Of a stretch of DNA of 64,000 nucleotides, positions 45,228 to 54,649 are shown in pieces. The DNA comes from an uncultured Desulfosarcina sp. (GTDB lineage: Bacteria > Desulfobacterota > Desulfobacteria > Desulfobacterales > Desulfosarcinaceae): the NCBI RefSeq assembly GCF_963668215.1, contig NZ_OY764190.1, positions 372,001 to 436,000 of the forward strand, in the 5' to 3' direction. Within the stretch, counting starts at the first letter, position 1. Every line of letters starts with the position of its first letter. The notes beneath the pieces were generated by a model. The model saw only the letters and a program-made list of their open reading frames with translations, did no database searches and had not been told where the DNA came from. The translations under genes were made by a program, and so were the position numbers.

Positions 45228-45944
45228 TCAGTCGAATAATTTTATTTTCAGGCCCGATGCTGCCGATTGGATATGGCGGATGGCAGCGTTCCGGGCACCT
45301 TCCGAATCCTTTTTTAAAATCGCCTGATAAATCCTATTGTGGTCTTCGAACTTCCAGGTATCGCCATGAAGATGGATGCTATGCGTTTTCATGAACAACG
45401 GTTTCAGGCGGTTGCGGAAAAATTCGATAAAATCTGACAAATAAGGATTACAACTCGCAATGGCGATCGACTCATGAAACTTGATGTCTTCGATTACCGA
45501 CTGATCGTCCAGGTGACTGGTTTCCTTGATTCTTTTCAAACATTTTTCCAGATCCTTTAAATGGTCCTCTGTTCTTCTTTTTGCAGCAAGAAAAGCAGCA
45601 TCCCCCTCAAGAATGGCCCGAAGTTCCAAAAGGTTTTTGGATTCCGTAACATTCGAATCGTCGAAAGGCTCGAGCCTGAAGGTAATTTTGCTCGCCGAGT
45701 CAGCCACCATGACCCCGCTTCCCTGCCTGGATTCAAGAATGCCGTCGTAGATAAGGCGTGAAAGGGCCTCCCGAATAACCGGGCGGCTGACGCCGAGTTG
45801 CTCGACCAAGGCATTCTCCGTCGGCAGTTTGTCCCCTTCCTCGTACACATTGCTTTCAATTTGGTCATTCAGAAATTTCGTGACCTGATCAACAAGCTTG
45901 GGGGTTCGCTCAAATTTAAGTGCCTTGGTGGTCGTTCTGCTCAT
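45228..45944 (-). CDS. GntR-family regulator with FCD domain
   Basis: 238 residues; GGAGGGAGG precedes the ATG. Residues ~15-80 form the winged helix (LPTENALVEQLGVSRPVIRE, ESRQGSGVMV). The FCD domain follows (~97-225) with the helical Asp/His set (IEDIKFHESI, DHNRIYQAI) that binds a metal and a carboxylic acid ligand in this family. It most likely represses the lyase operon and the divergent catabolic genes until a hydroxy acid or related ligand binds. Confidence 0.85.
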   Translation of the reverse strand: MSRTTTKALKFERTPKLVDQVTKFLNDQIESNVYEEGDKLPTENALVEQLGVSRPVIREALSRLIYDGILESRQGSGVMVADSASKITFRLEPFDDSNVTESKNLLELRAILEGDAAFLAAKRRTEDHLKDLEKCLKRIKETSHLDDQSVIEDIKFHESIAIASCNPYLSDFIEFFRNRLKPLFMKTHSIHLHGDTWKFEDHNRIYQAILKKDSEGARNAAIRHIQSAASGLKIKLFD

Positions 45945-46305
45945 GCCTCCCTCCCATTAAAAAGCTCAATTCAACAGCTAAATCCGCTGGGTGCTTCCAT
46001 TAGATGATTTGACCGGATACGATCAGCTCACAACTCTCCCATGCCATTTTCGAAAAAGCACGTTTATCGATTCTATTGGTATCGGGAACAGGGACTTAAA
46101 GAGGTGGCTGACACGTTGCCTGCGATGCATCCCGATAGGCTTTATTTATCATAAGATCATTTAAAAAAAAAGCTTGACATATTGTCGGGTACCAATATAA
46201 AAAATTCATCATACAAATTTTAAAGCATATAACCATGTTTAAATCAACACCGAATTTTGGCCTTCCATTTCACAACCATCAACCTCAACGAAGGGCTGAG
46301 GGATA
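45945..46305. other. Divergent intergenic region with regulatory sites
   Basis: No gene. It contains the promoter and operator of the dehydrogenase operon (46174-46201) and separates it from the GntR gene. Confidence 0.6.
46174..46201 (+). promoter_or_regulatory. Promoter and operator of the hydroxyacid catabolism operon
   Basis: TTGACA (46174-46179), 16-base spacer, TATAAA (46196-46201). The spacer carries an imperfect inverted repeat ATTGTCGGGTACCAAT (46181-46196), related to the site in the lyase promoter. Placing a site between -35 and -10 is typical of repression. Confidence 0.65.
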
Positions 46306-47277
46306 GTGGCTATTAAAGTTTGGTCGATGTCGCCGTCATTCGGCTATTTCACAACCGATGGGTTGGAATATCTCCAGACCCGCGGATACCAGGTGGACAG
46401 GATTGCCCAAACCGCGAAACTGACCGAAGCGGAAATCATCGAAAAAATTGGTGGCTATGATGCCCTTATCAGCGGGCTGATGCCGATTACGGCCGCTGTT
46501 ATCGAAAACGCCACCCGTTTGAAAATCATTACCCAGCCTGGTGCCGGTGTAGATCACATCGACGTCAACGCGGCAAGCGAAAAAGCGATCACGGTGACCA
46601 ATGCGCCAGGCATCAACAAGGACGCCGTGGCCGAACTGACCTTCGGCTTCTTCATATCCCTGGCCCGCAGGATTCCTTTTGGCGATTCTTCCGTCAAACA
46701 GGGGCAGTGGCCCAAGGTGGTGGGATCGCTGCTCAAGGGAAAGACCCTCGGCATCATCGGAATGGGAAAGATCGGCAAAACGGTCGCCCACCTTGGAAAA
46801 GCGTTCGGCATGTCGATTGTGGCCTACGATGTATACAAGGACGAAAGCTATGCACAGGCCAACGACGTCCGGTATCTCGAACTGGACGAACTGATGTCCC
46901 GGAGCGATTTCATATCCATCCATGTATTTTTGTCCGAGTCCACCCGCAATCTCATCGGCGAGAAAGAGATCGCCCTGATGAAACCGACCGCGTTTCTGGT
47001 CAATGTGGCCCGGGGCGGTGTGGTTTGCGAATCTTCGCTGTACAACGCACTGAATAAAAAATCCATCGCCGGGGCCGCCCTGGATGTGCTGTCCCAGGAA
47101 CCGCCGCCCGCCCACATGGATTTGTACGATCTGGACAATGTCATCCTGACCCCGCACCTGGGTGGCTATGCCATCGAGGTTGCCAGGGAAATCGGACTGA
47201 TCTGCGCTCGCAACATCCATTCGTTTTTCAACGGAGGGAAATTGGAAAATCGGGTCAATCCCGAGTCGATTCACTGA
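46306..47277 (+). CDS. D-isomer-specific 2-hydroxyacid dehydrogenase
   Basis: 323 residues from GTG, with GAGGGA upstream. The Rossmann NAD-binding motif is GIIGMGKIGKTVAHLG (~149-164). The catalytic set is Arg in NVARGGVV (~233), a Glu around 262, and His in TPHLGG (~283). It reversibly oxidises a 2-hydroxy acid to a 2-keto acid with NAD(P). The family includes phosphoglycerate, D-lactate, hydroxypyruvate and (S)-sulfolactate dehydrogenases. It is the first gene of the transporter/racemase operon. Confidence 0.85.
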   Translation: MAIKVWSMSPSFGYFTTDGLEYLQTRGYQVDRIAQTAKLTEAEIIEKIGGYDALISGLMPITAAVIENATRLKIITQPGAGVDHIDVNAASEKAITVTNAPGINKDAVAELTFGFFISLARRIPFGDSSVKQGQWPKVVGSLLKGKTLGIIGMGKIGKTVAHLGKAFGMSIVAYDVYKDESYAQANDVRYLELDELMSRSDFISIHVFLSESTRNLIGEKEIALMKPTAFLVNVARGGVVCESSLYNALNKKSIAGAALDVLSQEPPPAHMDLYDLDNVILTPHLGGYAIEVAREIGLICARNIHSFFNGGKLENRVNPESIH

Positions 47278-47408
47278 ACTCGGCGAACGATATTAAAGTC
47301 GCTTGAAAATAATACGGATAAAGGGGGTGGTAATTCTTCTTTTTGTGGCATAGTGAAAGGACCTCGAAATATGGATTTCAATCGTTTTGTACAGGGGGAG
47401 AGAAGAAC

Positions 47409-48557
47409 ATGAAGAACCGATTTTATAAAGTCACCTTGTTTACTACCATCGTTGCGGTCTGTTTGATGAACTTTGGAATGGCAGCAGCTGCGGACAGCGA
47501 TGTCAAGCTGCCGAAAATGATGCATTGGAGCTGCTATGACGTCGGTGCCGGCGCTTATATTCAGACCTCGGCCATTGCTGACGGGCTGCTGAAAAAGTAC
47601 GGCGTCAAGGTTCGTCTGATGCCGACGGGTTCCGATACCAGCCGCATCCTGGCGATGAAGACCAAACGGGTCGAAATGACCTTTTTGGGAAATGGCGCAT
47701 ACTTCGCCTCGGAAGGTCTTTACGATTTTTCCACCTATGAATGGGGCCCGCAGGATCTTCGCTGCGTCATCGCACCGCCGGCAACCCACTGTTTATATAC
47801 GACCAATACCAGCGGCGTCAAAGACGTCAAGGACCTCAAAGGACGCCGGGTAGCATGGGTCATCGGCTCTCCCAGCCTCAATGTGAAAACGACCGGATAC
47901 CTTGCTTTCGGCAACCTGACCTGGGATGATGTCGAAAAAGTCGAATTCGCCAGCTTCGGGGCTTCGTTGAACGGTCTGATCGAAGGCAGCGTGGATGCCA
48001 TCGGCGGCACGACCAAGGGCGGCATCATCAAAGCCGCGGCTTCACCGAAAGGCGCGCATCTGCTCGAACTGTACGCAAACGACACCGAAGGCTGGGCCCG
48101 TCTGAAAAAGCATGCGCCCTTTCTGAAAGCCGTTAAGGAATCCAAGGGTATCGATATTGAAGAGAATCACCCCAAAGATGTTGCCCAGCAGCGGTTCCCC
48201 ATGGCCATTACCTATGCCGATGCGGATGCGGATCTGATCTACAACTTTCTCAAAGGGGTTCATCAGAGCTATGACGTATACAAAAATTCCCACCAGAACA
48301 TGCCGAACTGGGAGATCCACCTCGCCGGTAGTACGCCTGCCGACGTTCCCTTTCATGAAGGCGCCGTTCGCTACTTGAAGGAAATCGGAGTCTGGACGGC
48401 CGAGGACCAGGCCTGGAACGATGCCAGACTGGAACATCTGAAAAAAGTCCAGGCCGCGTGGGAAAATGCACTGGACAAAGCCCAGGAGCAGAAGATCAAA
48501 TCGAACGATTTCCCTGAATTCTGGGTCAAGGAAAGAGCCAAGGCTTTGGGCGAATAA
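47409..48557 (+). CDS. TAXI-family TRAP transporter solute-binding protein
   Basis: 382 residues from ATG 47409 (MKNRFYKVTLF), with GGGGAGAG upstream. A signal peptide ends near residue 28 (AVCLMNFGMAAAADS). The TAXI-type ligand-binding fold is shown by GAGAYIQTSAIADGLLKKYG (~45-64), TGSDTSRI and VGTTKGG-like loops. It delivers a solute in the periplasm to the fused TRAP permease. The ligand is probably an organic acid, judged from the operon. Confidence 0.85.
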   Translation: MKNRFYKVTLFTTIVAVCLMNFGMAAAADSDVKLPKMMHWSCYDVGAGAYIQTSAIADGLLKKYGVKVRLMPTGSDTSRILAMKTKRVEMTFLGNGAYFASEGLYDFSTYEWGPQDLRCVIAPPATHCLYTTNTSGVKDVKDLKGRRVAWVIGSPSLNVKTTGYLAFGNLTWDDVEKVEFASFGASLNGLIEGSVDAIGGTTKGGIIKAAASPKGAHLLELYANDTEGWARLKKHAPFLKAVKESKGIDIEENHPKDVAQQRFPMAITYADADADLIYNFLKGVHQSYDVYKNSHQNMPNWEIHLAGSTPADVPFHEGAVRYLKEIGVWTAEDQAWNDARLEHLKKVQAAWENALDKAQEQKIKSNDFPEFWVKERAKALGE

Positions 48558-48598
48558 CGAATATTCTAAACCAATTCGTTCTTTGTTGAACAATTCTT

Positions 48599-48646
48599 AG
48601 GGTGAGTCCTGCTTGACCATCAAAATCGGAAAGCGGGATTCACCCT
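48599..48646 (+). promoter_or_regulatory. Stable intergenic hairpin between binding protein and permease genes
   Basis: A ~16-bp stem with two G-T mismatches (GGGTGAGTCCTGCTT / AAGCGGGATTCACCC) and no following T-run. Such hairpins after binding-protein genes often protect the upstream mRNA so that the binding protein is made in excess. Confidence 0.5.
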
Positions 48647-48722
48647 TGGTATAATGGGCGATTAAATAGCCTCAACGAATTGTATTGCGCTTCAAGCGTT
48701 GCCTGTCAAAGGGGGAGAAATA

Positions 48723-50654
48723 GTGAACTATAAAGGAAAAGGTAACCGAATTTCTTTAAGTTGTTACATGGTAACGTTCAGTGCAGGTGTGATTGGGGCT
48801 TTGCTCGCAATTAACCAGCTTTTTCATTTGCATATATTTGGATTCAACCCCATCAATACCGCTTACTACTACTGCGTGATTGCCTGTTTTCTGTCCACCT
48901 GTTTTTTGATTTACCCGGCCAGGGAAAAAGACAAGGAAAGACTGCCCTGGTACGACTGGGCATTGTTTGCCATCACCATCGTCGTTAATATTTATATGGC
49001 CGTTCATGCCCGCGAAAGTCTTTCCAAAGGCTGGGAATTTCAGGCTCCGCTGGTACCAATGATATGCGGCGGTATTTTGTGGCTGCTGGCTCTGGAGGGC
49101 ATCCGCCGCGCCGGCGGAAAAATCCTTTTTTTCATCTGTACCGCTATTTCCTTATATCCGATCTTCTGTGGTTGCCTGCCGGGCTTCATGTACGGCTCCC
49201 AGTACAGCTTTACCCAGGCCATCGCTTATCACTCCATGGGCGTGGAAAGTATCATCGGTTTGCCGATCCGTGTGGTCTCGGACCTGCTCATCGGTTTTAT
49301 GCTCTTTGGTGTGGCCCTGGTCACATCCGGCGGCGGCAAGTTTTTCATGGAATTCGCCTTGGCCGTCATGGGGCGGCAACGGGGTGGAGCTGCAAAAGTC
49401 TCGGTGCTTTCCAGCGCATTCATGGCCAGTTTGAGTGGCAGTGTAATCTCCAATATCGTTACAACCGGCGCCATTACCATCCCGGCCATGAAAAAAACCG
49501 GTTACTCCGCCCGTTACGCCGGCGCCATTGAAGCATGTGCGTCCACCGGTGGAGCGATCATGCCGCCGATTATGGGCGCTGCCGGATTTCTGGTAGCCCT
49601 GTTTCTGGGCGTGCCCTATACGGATGTGATGGTCGCGGCATTTTTTCCTGCAACCCTTTACTATCTGACTTTGCTGCTGCAGGTGGACAACCAGGCGGCC
49701 GTTTCCGGCATCGGCGGCATGCCCAAGGAAGAGCTTCCCGAGTTCTGGCCGACCCTGAAATGGGGATGGCCGTTTATCGGGTCGCTGGCCATGCTGGTCT
49801 ACATCCTGATCGTTATGCGCATCGAATCCTGGGCGCCTTTTTTCACAACAATTTTTCTGATTGTGACCGCCATGTTGCGCCGGGAAACGCGCTACACCTT
49901 TTCGACATTAATCGATCTGGTGTTCGAATTCGGCAAGCTGATGGCAAATCTGGTGGGGATACTCGCCGGCATCGGCCTGATCATGGGCGCGCTGGGCGGC
50001 ACCGGTGTCGCGAATTCTTTTTCGCGGGAACTCGTCTTGCTGGCAGGCAACAATGTCTTTTTACTGCTGATCATTGGTGCCATTACCAGTTTCGTGATGG
50101 GCATCGGGATGCCCATTACGGCCTGCTACGTTTTTCTGGCCGTCTGCCTGGTTCCGGCACTGGTGCAGTTGGGGCTCAACGCCATGGCATGCCATCTGTT
50201 CGTTCTCTACTGGGGATGCCTTTCATTTATCACCCCCCCGGTTGCCATCGGCTCCATTGCCGCGGCATCTCTGGCCGAGTCCGATCCCATGAAAACCGCC
50301 TGGCTGTCGATGAAACTCGGGGCCGCGAAATACATTGTCCCCTTCTTTTTTGTTCTCGATCCGCACCTGATTCTGGTTGGCAGTGTCGGCAGCGTCCTGC
50401 TGGCAGTTGCAACAGCGATCATCGGATGTATTCTGCTGGCGGCCTCACTGGAAGGCTGGCTGCTTTTCGTCGGCAGGATCAGCTTCTACTATCGGGTGCC
50501 GGTAGGGCTGTCGGCCCTGTTGTTGATGTATCCCGGGGTTTTGTCAAACCTGGCCGGCGCCTTTATTCTGGCGGCCAGCATTCTGTTGATCAAAATTTTT
50601 CCAGCTACCAACAGGGTATCGAAAGCAAATATTCAGTCTCTGTCGGAAGCCTAA
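48723..50654 (+). CDS. TRAP transporter permease, fused 4TM/12TM (DctQM type)
   Basis: 643 residues from GTG 48723, behind GGGGGAG. N-terminal four spans correspond to the small DctQ-like domain; the rest (from ~120) is the large DctM channel, with the characteristic GASSTGGAIMPP-like segment (ACASTGGAIMPPIMGAAGF, ~280-300) and PITACYVFLAV near 475. Fusion of the two domains is typical of TAXI systems. It imports a carboxylate or sulfonate with Na+ in the inner membrane. Confidence 0.9.
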   Translation: MNYKGKGNRISLSCYMVTFSAGVIGALLAINQLFHLHIFGFNPINTAYYYCVIACFLSTCFLIYPAREKDKERLPWYDWALFAITIVVNIYMAVHARESLSKGWEFQAPLVPMICGGILWLLALEGIRRAGGKILFFICTAISLYPIFCGCLPGFMYGSQYSFTQAIAYHSMGVESIIGLPIRVVSDLLIGFMLFGVALVTSGGGKFFMEFALAVMGRQRGGAAKVSVLSSAFMASLSGSVISNIVTTGAITIPAMKKTGYSARYAGAIEACASTGGAIMPPIMGAAGFLVALFLGVPYTDVMVAAFFPATLYYLTLLLQVDNQAAVSGIGGMPKEELPEFWPTLKWGWPFIGSLAMLVYILIVMRIESWAPFFTTIFLIVTAMLRRETRYTFSTLIDLVFEFGKLMANLVGILAGIGLIMGALGGTGVANSFSRELVLLAGNNVFLLLIIGAITSFVMGIGMPITACYVFLAVCLVPALVQLGLNAMACHLFVLYWGCLSFITPPVAIGSIAAASLAESDPMKTAWLSMKLGAAKYIVPFFFVLDPHLILVGSVGSVLLAVATAIIGCILLAASLEGWLLFVGRISFYYRVPVGLSALLLMYPGVLSNLAGAFILAASILLIKIFPATNRVSKANIQSLSEA

Positions 50655-50669
50655 TTAAGGGATGCTGAA

Positions 50670-51905
50670 ATGCAGTTCCAGGAATTTTTCAGAGTTGAAC
50701 AGAAATTCGATTCCCGGTGTATTCAGGATGTACCCGAGGCGGTCAGGCAGGAATTTGACCGCCTCGGTCTAAACGATCAGATTGCACCGGGACAGACGGT
50801 GGCCGTGGGTGTCGGCTCCAGGGGCGTTCACAACCTGCCGGAACTGGTCCGGACTTCGGTTGAATGTCTCAAGGCACTTTCTCTGGAGCCTTTTATTACT
50901 CCGGCCATGGGCTCCCATGGCGGTGCAACGGCCGAAGGGCAGATCGAGATTCTGGCGCATCTTGGCATCACCGAGTCCGCCATGGGCGTTCCGATCAAAG
51001 CCAGCATGGATGTCGTCTCGCTGGGCCGCATCGATGCCGGACCTGAAGTTTTTATCGCCAAGGATGTACTGACAGCCGATCATATCATGGTGATCAATCG
51101 GATCAAACCGCACACGCTGTTCACCAGCAAGGTTGAATCCGGGTTATGCAAAATGGTCGGCATCGGCCTCGGCCGGCAAGCCGGGGCCTCGAACCTGCAC
51201 CAGTACGATCTGGCCAAGGTGATTGTCCCGGCGGCCCGCCTGATCCTCGAAAAGCTGCCGTTCCTTTGCGGTCTGGCCGTTACCGAGAGCGCAATGGGAG
51301 GAACGTACAATATCCGCCTGACCACGGCCGATCAATTCGTCCAAACCGATTCGGACTTGCTTGAAGAGGCCTACCGACTGTTGCCGCGACTGCCCATGGA
51401 CGAATTGGATCTGCTCATCGTCGACCGCATGGGCAAAGAGGTCAGTGGCGCCGGAATGGACCCCAATGTCATCGGCTCCTGGCGTCGCGACGGTGGCGAA
51501 CGCAAGCCCGATTATAAAACCATCGTCGTGTTGGATCTGACCGATGCCTCCCATGGAAACGCCACCGGCATGGGCGCCGCGGATATCATTCCCAAGCGCA
51601 TGCAGGAAAAAATTGATTTTCAGGCCACCTATAAAAATGCGCTGACGGCCAAATGCCCCAGGGCCGGCCGCATGCCGATGATCGCGGATGACGACAGGGC
51701 TGCCATTGAAGCGGCCGTGAGCTTGAATCCCGACTCCAGCTCAGCCAAAATCGTCCGAATCCTGGATACATGCAGCCTGGACACGTTTTGGGCAACGCGG
51801 CCGGTCGTCGAAGCGTTAAACGGTAAAGCGGGTATATCCGTCGGGCAGCAAGCCCTCAAACTTGCTTTTGACGATCAAAACAGGATTTTGCCTTTCGGTA
51901 ACTGA
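50670..51905 (+). CDS. LarA-like racemase/epimerase homologue (DUF2088), operon copy
   Basis: 411 residues. The N-terminal part has VGVGSRGVHNLPELV and PAMGSHGGATAEGQ (~78-91), typical of the family. INRIKPHTLF (His ~147) and ESGLCKMVGIGLG (Lys ~160) correspond to the catalytic His and the Lys that carries the nickel-pincer nucleotide in LarA. Family members racemise or epimerise 2-hydroxy acids. The cofactor needs LarB/LarC/LarE, not seen in this window. Placed between a TRAP permease and a tartrate-dehydrogenase-like gene, it probably converts one stereoisomer of the imported acid. Confidence 0.8.
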   Translation: MQFQEFFRVEQKFDSRCIQDVPEAVRQEFDRLGLNDQIAPGQTVAVGVGSRGVHNLPELVRTSVECLKALSLEPFITPAMGSHGGATAEGQIEILAHLGITESAMGVPIKASMDVVSLGRIDAGPEVFIAKDVLTADHIMVINRIKPHTLFTSKVESGLCKMVGIGLGRQAGASNLHQYDLAKVIVPAARLILEKLPFLCGLAVTESAMGGTYNIRLTTADQFVQTDSDLLEEAYRLLPRLPMDELDLLIVDRMGKEVSGAGMDPNVIGSWRRDGGERKPDYKTIVVLDLTDASHGNATGMGAADIIPKRMQEKIDFQATYKNALTAKCPRAGRMPMIADDDRAAIEAAVSLNPDSSSAKIVRILDTCSLDTFWATRPVVEALNGKAGISVGQQALKLAFDDQNRILPFGN

Positions 51906-51930
51906 GAAGTTGACGAAGCAAAGAAATCAA

Positions 51931-53019
51931 ATGAAAGATTATAAAATTGCGTTGATACCAGGCGATGGCGTCGGACCTGAAATATCCAGGGAAGCCGAGC
52001 GGATTCTTCATGCGATTTCAAAGAAGTATTCGATTCGGTTCAAGACCGGATGTTTCGATTGGAGCTGCGATTACTACCTGAAGCATGGCGAAATGATGCC
52101 GGAAACGGCCCTGGAGACATTGAAATCTTACGATGCCATATTTTTGGGATGCATCGGCGATGCAAACAAGGTCCCCGACCACATCAGCCTGACCATGCTG
52201 TTGAAAATCCGAAAAGGATTCGACCAGTACGTCAATCTCAGACCGATCAACATGTTTCCCGGTGTTGAATCGCCGGTAAAAGGTGTGACGCCGGAGAATT
52301 TGGATATGGTCGTCGTCCGGGAAAATACGGAAGGTGAATACTCAGGGGCCGGAGGTTTCTTCAAGCTCGGCCAACCTGACGGGTTCGCTACCCAAACCGG
52401 ATACTTCACCCAAAAGGGTTGTGAAAGGGTGATGCGCTTCGCCTTTGAACTGGCACAAAAGCGAAAAAAACTGGGCGATGGCAACCATGTAGGCATGGTA
52501 ACAAACTGCACCAAATCCAATGCGCTGAATTACTCCATGGTCTTTTGGGATATGGTTTTTAATCAGGTCGCCAAAGGCTACCCGAACATCAAAACGGATA
52601 TGGCCCTGGTCGATGCGATGACCATGTGGTTTGTCAAAAATCCGGAAGCCTTTGATGTCATTGTGGCGAGCAATCTTTTCGGGGATATCATTACCGACCT
52701 GGGAGCCATGATCCAAGGGGGGATGGGATTTGCCGCAGGAGCGAACCTGAATCCCGAGAAGGATTATCCTTCCATGTTCGAACCCATTCATGGATCCGCA
52801 CCCAAGTATGCCGGCAAGGCGGTCGTCAATCCTGTCGCCACCATCGAAAGCGTTCGGATGATGCTTGAGCATCTCGATCTGCAGGAACCGGCCGACGACA
52901 TCCGCAGCGCCATTACGGCTGTTCTCAAAAGGGGCGAGCTGAAAACCAGGGATATGGGGGGAACGACGAAAACCCATGAATTGGGGGAAGCCATCGCAAA
53001 ACAGATCCTTTCCGAATAA
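51931..53019 (+). CDS. Isocitrate/isopropylmalate-type dehydrogenase (tartrate or D-malate dehydrogenase-like)
   Basis: 362 residues from ATG 51931 (MKDYKIALIPGDGVGPEISRE). Signature IPGDGVGPE at the start; VVRENTEGEYSG (~130); YFTQKGCERVMRFAFELAQKR; VASNLFGDIITDLG (~249-262, metal-binding Asp); FEPIHGSAPKYAGK (~281-294). The family oxidises and decarboxylates a 2-hydroxy acid with NAD and a divalent metal. Tartrate, D-malate or a related acid are plausible; the genomic setting rather than leucine genes argues against leuB. Confidence 0.8.
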   Translation: MKDYKIALIPGDGVGPEISREAERILHAISKKYSIRFKTGCFDWSCDYYLKHGEMMPETALETLKSYDAIFLGCIGDANKVPDHISLTMLLKIRKGFDQYVNLRPINMFPGVESPVKGVTPENLDMVVVRENTEGEYSGAGGFFKLGQPDGFATQTGYFTQKGCERVMRFAFELAQKRKKLGDGNHVGMVTNCTKSNALNYSMVFWDMVFNQVAKGYPNIKTDMALVDAMTMWFVKNPEAFDVIVASNLFGDIITDLGAMIQGGMGFAAGANLNPEKDYPSMFEPIHGSAPKYAGKAVVNPVATIESVRMMLEHLDLQEPADDIRSAITAVLKRGELKTRDMGGTTKTHELGEAIAKQILSE

Positions 53020-53113
53020 TGGTTTCGCTGAAATGAGTGGGGGAGAAGCAATATCGAGTGCCGATGCGCTTTAGAGTCTGCTTGGCTGATATCGTGACCG
53101 CGAACATACTTAG

Positions 53114-54598
53114 ATGATGAGGAAGATGATGCTCAATCAGAAATTGAAAGATCCAGGTTTGATTCGTCAACAATGTTACATCGATGGGCAGTGGCAGGAT
53201 GCGGATAACGGCGAGACCATCGCGGTTACCAATCCTGCTACCGGGGAAGTGATCGGCACGATTCCCAGAATGGGAGCCCATGAGACGCGACGGGCGATCG
53301 AGGCGGCCCATCGTGCGCAACCGGCATGGCGCGCGAAAACCGCCGCTGAGCGCTGTGCAGTCGTCCGTAAATGGTACGAATTGCTGATGGCCAACCAGGA
53401 GGACCTGGCTACCATAATGACGGCCGAACAGGGCAAACCCCTTGCCGAATCCAAGGCTGAAATTGCCTATGCGGCGGCTTTTCTTGAATGGTTTTCCGAA
53501 GAGGGCAAAAGAGCTTACGGCGATGTCATTCCCCAGACCAACAATGACCAGCGGATCGTCGTGGTCAAAGAGCCCATCGGCGTCTGTGCCGCGATTACCC
53601 CATGGAATTTTCCGGCTGCCATGATCACCCGAAAGGCAGGTCCAGCCCTGGCTGTCGGCTGCACCATGATCCTGAAACCGGCAACGGCAACACCTCTTAC
53701 GGCCCTGGCGCTGGTGGAACTTGGCGAACGGGCCGGAATCCCGGATGGCGTTCTCAGCGTCGTCACCGGCGCCTCAAGAGCGATTGGCAAGGAGATTACT
53801 TCCAACCCAATCGTCCGCAAGCTGAGCTTTACCGGTTCGACAGAGGTGGGCAAGCTGTTGATGCGGGAATCGGCCGGCACGATGAAAAAAATCTCCATGG
53901 AGTTGGGGGGTAATGCGCCTTTTATCGTCTTCGACGATGCCGACATCGATCTGGCCATCCAGGGCGCCCTCATTGCCAAATATCGCAACACGGGACAGAC
54001 GTGTGTCTGCACGAATCGCTTTTTCGTGCAAAACGGCGTCTATGACGCGTTCTGCGAAAAACTCGCTGCCGCGGTAGAGAAAATGATCGTTGGTGACGGT
54101 CTGAAAGGAGAAACCCAGATCGGACCGATGATCGACATGGCCTCCCTGGAAAAAGTCGAGTCCCATGTTGAAGATGCCCTGAGTAAAGGGGGCCGGCTTC
54201 TGACCGGCGGCAAACGACATGCACTGGGCGGTACCTTCTACGAACCGACCGTTATCGCCGATGCGAATGAGTCCATGGTGGTGGCCCGTGAGGAAACCTT
54301 CGGTCCGGTATCGCCGGTCTTCAGGTTCGAAACCGAAGAAGAGGTGCTTCAACGGGCCAACGATACCGAGTTCGGGCTGGCCGCCTACATCTACACCATG
54401 CATCTGGCCCGCACCTGGCGCGTCAGTGAAGGCCTCGAATACGGTATGGTCGGCATCAACACCGGACTTATATCCAATGCCGTGGCTCCTTTTGGCGGTG
54501 TCAAGGAATCGGGCATTGGCCGGGAAGGTTCCAAATACGGCATCGACGACTACCTGGAGACCAAATACCTGTGCATGGCCGGAATTCAAACCGGGTAA
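53114..54598 (+). CDS. NAD(P)-dependent aldehyde dehydrogenase (succinate-semialdehyde dehydrogenase-like)
   Basis: 494 residues from ATG 53114, or 489 from the ATG at 53129 after AGGAAG. The Rossmann part has PWNFPAAMITRK and FTGSTEVGK. Catalytic Glu is in MELGGNAP (~263), Cys in GQTCVCTN (~297). Overall it is close to GabD. It would oxidise an aldehyde such as succinate, malonate or tartronate semialdehyde to the acid. It follows the decarboxylating dehydrogenase in the same operon. Confidence 0.85.
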   Translation: MMRKMMLNQKLKDPGLIRQQCYIDGQWQDADNGETIAVTNPATGEVIGTIPRMGAHETRRAIEAAHRAQPAWRAKTAAERCAVVRKWYELLMANQEDLATIMTAEQGKPLAESKAEIAYAAAFLEWFSEEGKRAYGDVIPQTNNDQRIVVVKEPIGVCAAITPWNFPAAMITRKAGPALAVGCTMILKPATATPLTALALVELGERAGIPDGVLSVVTGASRAIGKEITSNPIVRKLSFTGSTEVGKLLMRESAGTMKKISMELGGNAPFIVFDDADIDLAIQGALIAKYRNTGQTCVCTNRFFVQNGVYDAFCEKLAAAVEKMIVGDGLKGETQIGPMIDMASLEKVESHVEDALSKGGRLLTGGKRHALGGTFYEPTVIADANESMVVAREETFGPVSPVFRFETEEEVLQRANDTEFGLAAYIYTMHLARTWRVSEGLEYGMVGINTGLISNAVAPFGGVKESGIGREGSKYGIDDYLETKYLCMAGIQTG

Positions 54599-54649
54599 GG
54601 TTTTCCTTGGAGAGTATTCGGGCGCTGATGGGATTATAGGAAAAAGAAT

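Noticed and set aside
46336..47274. 312-codon open frame opposite the D-2-hydroxyacid dehydrogenase
   Set aside because: The plus-strand frame has complete catalytic motifs; the antisense one has none.
49535..50668. Plus-strand frame overlapping the TRAP permease
   Set aside because: Arg/His/Gly-rich frame shadow of the permease; the permease frame has clear membrane spans.
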